In this document: positions 58,845-64,000 of the stretch, one piece after another | Position numbering within the stretch: position 1 is the first letter of the stretch | Layout: the number at the start of each line of letters is the position of its first letter | DNA from: JACPVU01 sp964373255 | Lineage (GTDB): Archaea; Aenigmatarchaeota; Aenigmatarchaeia; GW2011-AR5 | Direction of reading: 5' to 3' | NCBI GenBank assembly: GCA_964373255.1 | Contig: CAYJTG010000002.1 | Coordinates: 1 to 64,000, forward strand | Length of the DNA stretch: 64,000 nucleotides | Notes under the pieces: generated by a model | What the model saw: the letters and a program-made list of their open reading frames with translations, nothing else | Told to the model about the DNA's origin: nothing | Databases searched by the model: none | Position numbers and translations under genes: made by a program

Positions 58845-60101
58845 TTAAACAATACCAGGCCCTGACAATCCTTCGACGCCAGTGACCATAACGTTGACTG
58901 TCCTGTCGACGTAATACCTGTACCACAGGCTTATTGTGAATGTTATGGTACCGGCAGGTTTTGTCGCCCATGTTGCGCGGTCTATTCCTATGGTGCAGCC
59001 GACGGGCACTGTCTGATCGGCACGGAGCTTCACAAGGCTGCCTATGACGTCAGAGCCCACAAAAACTTCTGTGCCTGTCTGGCCAAGGCACTCGGACAAG
59101 TATACGCCTGGGCCGTCTACTGCAAGTGTGGCAACCAGGAAGCCTGAAGATCCTGGAAAAGCAACATTATCCAGCGACAGCGGAAAGCCCTCGCCGGTGT
59201 TCACGAATTCAAAGCGGTAATTCTCGAAATGCACAGGCCCTGAAAGAGAGTATGGGTCAACAACTACAGGGTTCGACCCGCGTGTTACAAGAACCTGTAT
59301 CGGCGCTGCAAAAGAATTCTGAACAGCCAGCGGAAAGACGGTTGGCTGTCCAATCTTTGATCTTGTTTGAAATTCTTCTTTGTTTAATGCCTGCACATTA
59401 ATATGCGCATTTGTTGTGTAGAAAAATGATGTGCGCGCGGTCACAGGATAGACCAGGCTTGCGCGCTCAAGCAGGACAGGCGGCCTCAGTGTCCAGTCCC
59501 GTATGAACGACTGGCCCGCCCTTCCGGTGTTTGGATCAGGTGGAAGGAGCTCTGGCTGGAATTTTGTGAGCAAAAATCGCTGGTTTGCCGAATCATAGCT
59601 GTTGCAGAACTGGTTTGAGAATTCAAGGAACGACGAGCCTATAAATCCTGACAATGTCGTGCCACGATCTCTAACATAATTTACACAGACGCTCCCAAGC
59701 TCTACATTCCTGTAGCACCCGCTGAATATGCCGTTTATGAAATCGAGGTTGAACCCAAGGCCCTGCGTAGGTATGATGGGTCCGAAGACCGATATGGGCT
59801 GGCCGTCTATGGTGCGCCAGGTGTCAACGCCGAACAGCTCTGTGGTTACGCATCTAGCTGTAGTGCCGCCGACGTTCTCGGCGTCTATGAAAAAACGGAC
59901 AGGGTCTGTGGCCTCGGCAACAGGAGGGTCGGCTGAGAAGTCGTTGACATTCAAACCATTATTTGCATTGACGTTTGACTGGGCAGTGCAGCCTGAAAGA
60001 AATACAATCATCACAACGAGAAGAAGTATTTTTGAATTCGTTAACAACTTCAGAGAACGAATTCGATTTGTGAGTAACATAAAGGATTTCGTTTTTTTCA
60101 T
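58845..60101 (-). CDS. Secreted lipoprotein, paralogue 1 (418 aa)
   Basis: The product has a lipoprotein signal (SKILLLVVMIVFLSGC, cysteine near residue 38) after a long basic N-region, then GLNVNDFSADPPVAEATDPVRFFIDAENVGGTTA, a CARDB/Ig-like opening shared with the lipoprotein at 60462, and a C-terminal part ending in FTISLWYRYYVDRTVNVMVTG. The same ending block recurs in the 323-, 357- and edge proteins, so all four are paralogues. ATG 60101 was preferred over TTG 60107. Function unknown; probably a surface-anchored structural or receptor protein. Confidence 0.78.
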   Translation of the reverse strand: MKKTKSFMLLTNRIRSLKLLTNSKILLLVVMIVFLSGCTAQSNVNANNGLNVNDFSADPPVAEATDPVRFFIDAENVGGTTARCVTTELFGVDTWRTIDGQPISVFGPIIPTQGLGFNLDFINGIFSGCYRNVELGSVCVNYVRDRGTTLSGFIGSSFLEFSNQFCNSYDSANQRFLLTKFQPELLPPDPNTGRAGQSFIRDWTLRPPVLLERASLVYPVTARTSFFYTTNAHINVQALNKEEFQTRSKIGQPTVFPLAVQNSFAAPIQVLVTRGSNPVVVDPYSLSGPVHFENYRFEFVNTGEGFPLSLDNVAFPGSSGFLVATLAVDGPGVYLSECLGQTGTEVFVGSDVIGSLVKLRADQTVPVGCTIGIDRATWATKPAGTITFTISLWYRYYVDRTVNVMVTGVEGLSGPGIV

Positions 60102-60179
60102 ATTCAATTATTGTGGATTCGCAAATATAAACACAATCCACAATGATTTGGTTGTGTTCAGAAAGAACAAGAATCAAAA

Positions 60180-60424
60180 TTATTGGTCAAACTCGAGCTC
60201 GACGCCACCGACTTTTCCTGCAATGAGGTTATACAGGAATGCGCCGATTGCGCCAAAAATAAATCCGATAATTCCGAAGTATATCGGAAGGATAATGATT
60301 ACAAGTACGCCAAGCCCGGCGCCTACAAACGGTACGCCGAGAAGCCCGCCTACGGCTGTGCCTATGGCAGCAAAGTTGCCAGTGATAAAACACCAATATG
60401 TCTCAAAACTGCCTTCTCTGTCAT
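60180..60424 (-). pseudogene. Small membrane protein (DUF3566-like) with an apparent frameshift
   Basis: AGGTGG lies 6 bp before ATG 60424. That frame reads MTEKAVLRHIGVLSLATLLP then stops at 60362. A second frame, open from 60434, takes over with AAIGTAVGGLLGVPFVGAGL..FIFGAIGAFLYNLIAGKVGGVELEFDQ. Joined, the two pieces make a normal small membrane protein of this kind (polar start, two spans, conserved IGAFLYN..GGVELE ending). A one-base change around 60365-60380 therefore splits the gene. It may be a pseudogene, a programmed frameshift or a sequence error. A GTG start at 60434 is the other reading, but it lacks the expected N-terminus. Confidence 0.65.
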
Positions 60425-60461
60425 TTTTATCCACCTGCTGATTTTAGAAATTATTTAGAAC

Positions 60462-61433
60462 TTATTTTCCCTGCACACTGACCGTTGCGGTTGCGTCAAC
60501 GTAGTACCTGTAAAACAGCTCGAACACGAGCTGTACCCTGTCTTCCGGCCTGCTGCCCCACGCTGACTTGTCTATACCTATCATGCAGCCAATGGTGTAC
60601 GTCCCGTCCTGGCGCAGCCTCACCAATATATCAGTGGAATCAAGATCGATTTCATTTCCGCTTGTTACGCCAAGGCATTCATCAAAGTGCGGGTTGCCTG
60701 CGCCCAGCAATGTTATCTTTCCGCTGATCTTACCGCCTGTGCCACGAATGGCCGGGTCGTCCTCCAGCGTGATTGGGAAGCCGTCGCCGCCGTTGCTGAA
60801 TATTATGCGCAGAGGCCATTCCTGGTCGTCACTTTCCGTGTCTGCGGTATCGACGTGTATGGGTAAGAAGCCTTTCGCACTGTCAACCAAAATTTTTATA
60901 GGGCCTGCACTGCCCGAGAATGTGGGCGACGGCAGCGCCTGGTTGTTTGATTCTCTTATCGTTATTTCATTCTCGCTCAGCGCCGGTATATCGATGATGC
61001 CGTTTGTGGCATAATCATAAGTCACGCGCGCCGTTACAGTAGCAGCGTACGGGATTCCCTGAGGCACGTCAGGCGTCATGAGCCGATACTGGACAAGCTT
61101 GAACTGGCCTGGAACGCCACGTCCGACATCAGGCGGCTTCAAAGTCCCGAGCTCTTTTGTCAGCGTGTCTGGTATAGGATTGCCTGTGGAATCTCTCCAC
61201 TGATTTTCAACGCCGTACAGGTCTATCTGCGCTTCTTTTGCAGTTGTCCCGCCTATATTTTCAACCTCGATATCAAAAAGCACCAATTCGCCGGACCTGA
61301 CAGACGCCGGGTCTGCGTTGAAGCTGTTTATGGTGAGCCCGCGGTTCGGGTCAGTAGTGACAGGCCTGTCTCCTCCGGTGCAGCCGGAAATAATCACAAC
61401 CGCAGCAAGAAGAACCAACAGGTATTTTTTCAT
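60462..61433 (-). CDS. Secreted lipoprotein, paralogue 2 (323 aa)
   Basis: Signal peptide KYLLVLLAAVVIISGC with the lipobox cysteine at residue 18, then a CARDB-like domain (NRGLTINSFNADPASVRSGELVLFDIEVENIGGTTAKEAQ), a second beta domain, and the shared C-terminal block ending VQLVFELFYRYYVDATATVSVQ. Upstream a TTATTTAAGG sequence at about 61490 may be the TATA box. It is a close relative of the lipoprotein at 58845-60101. Confidence 0.8.
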   Translation of the reverse strand: MKKYLLVLLAAVVIISGCTGGDRPVTTDPNRGLTINSFNADPASVRSGELVLFDIEVENIGGTTAKEAQIDLYGVENQWRDSTGNPIPDTLTKELGTLKPPDVGRGVPGQFKLVQYRLMTPDVPQGIPYAATVTARVTYDYATNGIIDIPALSENEITIRESNNQALPSPTFSGSAGPIKILVDSAKGFLPIHVDTADTESDDQEWPLRIIFSNGGDGFPITLEDDPAIRGTGGKISGKITLLGAGNPHFDECLGVTSGNEIDLDSTDILVRLRQDGTYTIGCMIGIDKSAWGSRPEDRVQLVFELFYRYYVDATATVSVQGK

Positions 61434-61547
61434 TTAATCGCCCAAATAGACTATTATAATTTCCCTTACTTTATGTATGATTCCGACCCCTTAAATAATT
61501 TTTGATGTGCGATTTCTGAAGTAATGCAAGGTAAATGCTTATTCACC

Positions 61548-61680
61548 GGCTCTGTTGAAATGCTCAATAAAAGCATCGACGTGAGAGCTATTGTCTTTTG
61601 ACAATAGCTCTAGCTGACCCTTACGTCGATAAGACGTAAGGGTCTACGTCGATGCTTTTTCATAGGTTTTCAACAGAGCC
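61548..61680. mobile_element. Y-shaped inverted-repeat element, family D, copy D2 (divergent arms)
   Basis: A 133-bp copy with termini GGCTCTGTTGAAA and TTTTCAACAGAGCC. In the reverse orientation it has the AGCTA linker with arms GACCCTTACGTC-TTATC-GACGTAAGGGTC and GAGCTATTGTC-AAAA-GACAATAGCTC, different from D1 and D3 but fully paired. Flanked by a perfect 8-bp TATTCACC (61540-61547, 61681-61688); the right copy contains the stop codon of the next lipoprotein gene. Confidence 0.93.
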
Positions 61681-61683
61681 TAT

Positions 61684-62757
61684 TCACCTGATTACTGTAA
61701 TCTCTGTTTTGCCGCGCACTTCATACCTGTACTTCAGCGCTATTTCAAGGCCGTAGTTCTCGACGACGGTGACGCCTGTCGGAAGCTCAAGACGGCAGGC
61801 TACGCGCGGGAATTCTTTGCCCTGCAACTTCAACGACCAACCGGACTTGATGATTTCGTCGCAGCGGGCAATATTCGCATTGTTGTATCCGACGGGGCTC
61901 ACGCGCAAGTTAGTGTCATCGATATCGCCGATAAAGCCGTTGCCAATATTCTTTATAGTAATATACATCAAATACTCGCGGTCGGGTCTGACAACAATCG
62001 GCATTTCATCGCTGAACTCTACAATAATCTCCACGTTCTTGTCACGATACACGAACGAAGAGGGCTTTTTTGCGAGCTGGCCGCGCTCTAAGCGCGTTAT
62101 GTATTCGCTCTCGGTCATCATCTCTATCAGCTGGACGACTGGCAGCTCTGTGGTGTAACTGACCCTTGAACTCACGACAGATTTTTGCGTGTCTTCAGCA
62201 AGGTCTGTTTTCTGCGGCGCCATCAACAGGCACGAAAGTGTCTTGAAGTCATCGGGCAGCATGAATTCTATGAACTTGCCGCACGCGCCTGGTGTGATGT
62301 ATTCACCGGATTGCGTGTAGTCAGCAGTGCCAAGAATGTTGAATATTCCAGCGTCAAAGATGTCCGCCTCGACGTCTGTGACGCGGCGCGGGTTCTGGTT
62401 GTCGATATCCACGTTAACACGAACCTCGCCTGACGCAAAGACCTTTGACGGGTCTGGCGTTAGCGTAACAAAAAGCCCGCCACCTACTGTCTGCGGCTGT
62501 ATGCAGCCGCTTATGAAAATTATAACAACAAATAATAAAGCAAGAAGAAGCGATTTGGAATTTTCTTTAACTAGCTCTGTAAAAATGCTCGATAAAGAGC
62601 ATCGACGTAGACCTATATGTCTCTTGACGTATAGGTCAGCTAGAGGCATTGTCTGAACCGTTAGACGCACTTCGTGCGTCAGTTTGTTACAATGCCTCTC
62701 ACGTCGATGCTCTTGCATAGGTTTTCTACAGAGCACTTTAACTATTTTAAATATCAT
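61684..62757 (-). CDS. Secreted lipoprotein, paralogue 3, with an element inserted in its signal peptide
   Basis: The frame is 357 aa. Residues 1-7 (MIFKIVK) are followed by 57 residues encoded by element D3 plus its target duplication, after which LVKENSKSLLLALLFVVIIFISGC continues. With the element removed, the start reads MIFKIVKENSKSLLLALLFV, a normal lipoprotein signal. The rest resembles the neighbouring paralogues, with DVEADIFDAGIF, KNIGNGFIGDIDDTNLRVSP and a final GLEIALKYRYEVRGKTEITVI. In the present form the signal lies inside the protein, so export may fail or a start within the element (MPLADLYVK) may be used. Confidence 0.8.
   Translation of the reverse strand: MIFKIVKVLCRKPMQEHRRERHCNKLTHEVRLTVQTMPLADLYVKRHIGLRRCSLSSIFTELVKENSKSLLLALLFVVIIFISGCIQPQTVGGGLFVTLTPDPSKVFASGEVRVNVDIDNQNPRRVTDVEADIFDAGIFNILGTADYTQSGEYITPGACGKFIEFMLPDDFKTLSCLLMAPQKTDLAEDTQKSVVSSRVSYTTELPVVQLIEMMTESEYITRLERGQLAKKPSSFVYRDKNVEIIVEFSDEMPIVVRPDREYLMYITIKNIGNGFIGDIDDTNLRVSPVGYNNANIARCDEIIKSGWSLKLQGKEFPRVACRLELPTGVTVVENYGLEIALKYRYEVRGKTEITVIR
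62573..62735. mobile_element. Y-shaped inverted-repeat element, family D, copy D3
   Basis: A 163-bp copy with the same arms as D1, flanked by a perfect CTTTAACT (62565-62572 and 62736-62743). It lies within the N-terminal codons of the lipoprotein gene. Element plus one copy of the repeat adds 171 bp, a multiple of three, and contains no stop codon in that frame. Confidence 0.94.
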
Positions 62758-62846
62758 ACATCTCGAATTCTATTTGTCCTGCGTGGTTTAAATTTATCTC
62801 AGAAATTGGCTGAATCAGATAGAACACATTATTAAGTCTTTATAAT

Positions 62847-62911
62847 GAAACCAGAAAAGAATCTGGACATGTTTTTCTGGTTTCACTTACATGGCGAAAC
62901 TTTGTTTCGCC
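62847..62911. repeat. Two hairpins in the 62.8-63.0 kb gap
   Basis: GAAACCAGAAAA/TTTTTCTGGTTTC (62847-62884) and TGGCGAAAC-TTT-GTTTCGCC (62892-62911). They are of the same general kind as the auxiliary hairpins in elements A1 and B4. The 278-bp gap between the two lipoprotein genes otherwise shows no gene. Confidence 0.5.
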
Positions 62912-63035
62912 TGTACAGAAATCGATAGTTTCTTGAAGCAGAGCTCTTTCAAAGCCTGTGTTCGTGCTCGAAGCCAACAATTCATCCGCTTGCTGAAGCA
63001 ATAGGCATTCTTGTTGATGATAGTAAATTCTTCAA

Positions 63036-64000
63036 TTAGCCGACGTTGTAGAACGGATTCACCGTAACTTCAATGGATTTCCTCAGCTCATAGTTGTACC
63101 CGACGTATGCGCGGATTGTGAATGACTTGAACGGCACGCCTTCCGGCACATTGGTGTTGACTTTGAACCGCAGCGATGTGCGGGATTCGTCGCGGAACAA
63201 TTCTATTGGCTCGACGTTGAAGCAGTCCGTTGTGCCGTCGTTATTCAACGCACAGTTGAAGCCTTTTTCTTCCGAGTTTCCGTCGGGCATGGTGCAGATT
63301 CCGGTCGTGCGATCAGCGTTGCACCCAGGCCATTCCACGACCTGCGTGTCCTGCGGGAACTTTATGGTCATGCCGTGAAAGACGACCTCTTGTAATCCCT
63401 GTCCTTTAAGAAACCTGTCAAGTATGTCTCCGATTGAGCTTATGGAAATTATTTCCTGCTCGATCTGAACTTCTTTTGCTGTATCAATTTTTGAATTAAA
63501 CACGGTCCCGCTCCCGACGTTCTTTATCTTGAACACGAGTATAGCGGGCTGGCCGGCTAAAACGTAAGTCGGGCCAACAAGCGAGACGTCGATTTTTACA
63601 GGACCGGAGCTCTGGGCCTTTGAGAACTGGATTTCTGTTTTTTCGTTCCCACGCTGGCGCGCGCGGATTTCTTCGAGATTTACAGCAGGCATGGTGTACA
63701 CAAGGGCGCCGACAAAGTCGTAGTTTGCCTTGAAGTCGATGGCTGTCTTTGTTATGATGCCTGCGATGTCCGTTTCCCGTGGGGTCTTCATCTCCACTGA
63801 TATCTGCTTCTCCTCGCCAGGCAGTATGCTGCACTTGCTTGTTCCGGTGCAGTATTCTACACCTGCTTGATCAACCGGTTTGCAGCCGATCTGATTGCAC
63901 AATTGACCAGCAGAATCACGGAACAGCGGGGCGTTGAATATATCTGTCGACGTCAGTGCTGTCTTTACGTCGTCCTTGTTGACGAGATTAAACAGCAGAT
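63036..64000 (-). CDS. Secreted lipoprotein-like protein, paralogue 4 (N-terminus beyond window)
   Basis: The frame is open from the right edge of the window, so only the C-terminal 320 or so residues are visible. It has an early cysteine cluster (CNQIGCKPVDQAGVEYCTGTSKC), an Ig/CARDB-like block (SLVGPTYVLAGQPAILVFKI, VGSGTVFNSKID), further cysteines near WPGCNADRTTGICT, and ends FTIRAYVGYNYELRKSIEVTV, the block shared with the three lipoproteins to its left. An apparent TTG start at 63902 is not needed since codons upstream stay open. Confidence 0.75.
   Translation of the reverse strand, partial: LLFNLVNKDDVKTALTSTDIFNAPLFRDSAGQLCNQIGCKPVDQAGVEYCTGTSKCSILPGEEKQISVEMKTPRETDIAGIITKTAIDFKANYDFVGALVYTMPAVNLEEIRARQRGNEKTEIQFSKAQSSGPVKIDVSLVGPTYVLAGQPAILVFKIKNVGSGTVFNSKIDTAKEVQIEQEIISISSIGDILDRFLKGQGLQEVVFHGMTIKFPQDTQVVEWPGCNADRTTGICTMPDGNSEEKGFNCALNNDGTTDCFNVEPIELFRDESRTSLRFKVNTNVPEGVPFKSFTIRAYVGYNYELRKSIEVTVNPFYNVG

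Noticed and set aside
1..64000. A transposase gene for the elements
   Set aside because: No product shows DDE, HUH or serine/tyrosine recombinase motifs; the mobilising enzyme must lie elsewhere or is lost.

Overview
The window looks like a chromosomal piece of an archaeon, most likely a DPANN-type lineage; the phylum cannot be fixed from sequence alone. Archaeal markers seen directly are FEN1 with a C-terminal PCNA-binding motif, Alba, aEF-1beta, Pth2, TruD, CDP-archaeol synthase (CarS), endonuclease Q, a methanococcal-type S-layer protein, PGF-pre-PGF surface domains, STT3-like glycosyltransferases and tRNA genes with introns, some outside the anticodon loop. TATA-type promoters are common.

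Layout. 1-13.1 kb: a pilus-like cluster, with a TadC/FlaJ-type platform protein, five membrane proteins of 42-65 aa, several membrane-anchored proteins with disulfide-rich ectodomains, and an 804-aa protein carrying a lytic-transglycosylase (SLT) domain; alba lies near its end. 13.1-17.9 kb: fen1, a HicB-HicA pair, a GbsR-like regulator, a processive glycosyltransferase, aEF-1beta, a zinc-ribbon protein and tRNA-Arg. 17.9-30.7 kb: membrane lipid and glycan genes (flippase-like protein, five GT2-like or STT3-like glycosyltransferases plus a further GT2, UbiA-type prenyltransferase, CarS, nucleotidyltransferase) with pth2 and truD. 30.7-51.2 kb: a minus-strand surface-protein block (529, 1483, 273, 386 and 2687 aa, and a 910-aa S-layer protein), rich in N-glycosylation sequons. 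51.2-64 kb: a membrane-bound winged-helix regulator, YIP1-like protein, tRNA-Thr, tRNA-Val, tRNA-Gly, intein-containing EndoQ, and a family of secreted lipoproteins cut by the right edge.

The most unusual content is between the genes. At least fourteen short elements (92-213 bp, with no coding sequence I believe in) fold on paper into a Y: a long terminal inverted-repeat stem, two hairpin arms and a conserved linker at the three-way junction. Four families (A, B, C, D) can be told apart by terminal repeat and linker. Nearly all copies that can be checked are flanked by direct repeats (8-9 bp for A, B and D; 5-6 bp for C), so they have moved. Within a family the junction bases and termini stay constant while the arm sequences change with compensating changes on both sides. 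One copy sits in frame inside a lipoprotein signal peptide, one separates the TATA box of fen1 from its start codon, and one landed at a stop codon. Further multi-hairpin elements (E, F and unassigned clusters) occur in the same gaps. No transposase is encoded in the window.

The genes fit an organism that invests heavily in its surface: lipid-linked sugar synthesis and oligosaccharyl transfer feed the glycoprotein S-layer and giant adhesin-like proteins, and the pilus-like machine with its wall-cleaving domain may serve attachment or attack on another cell. That role is inference.
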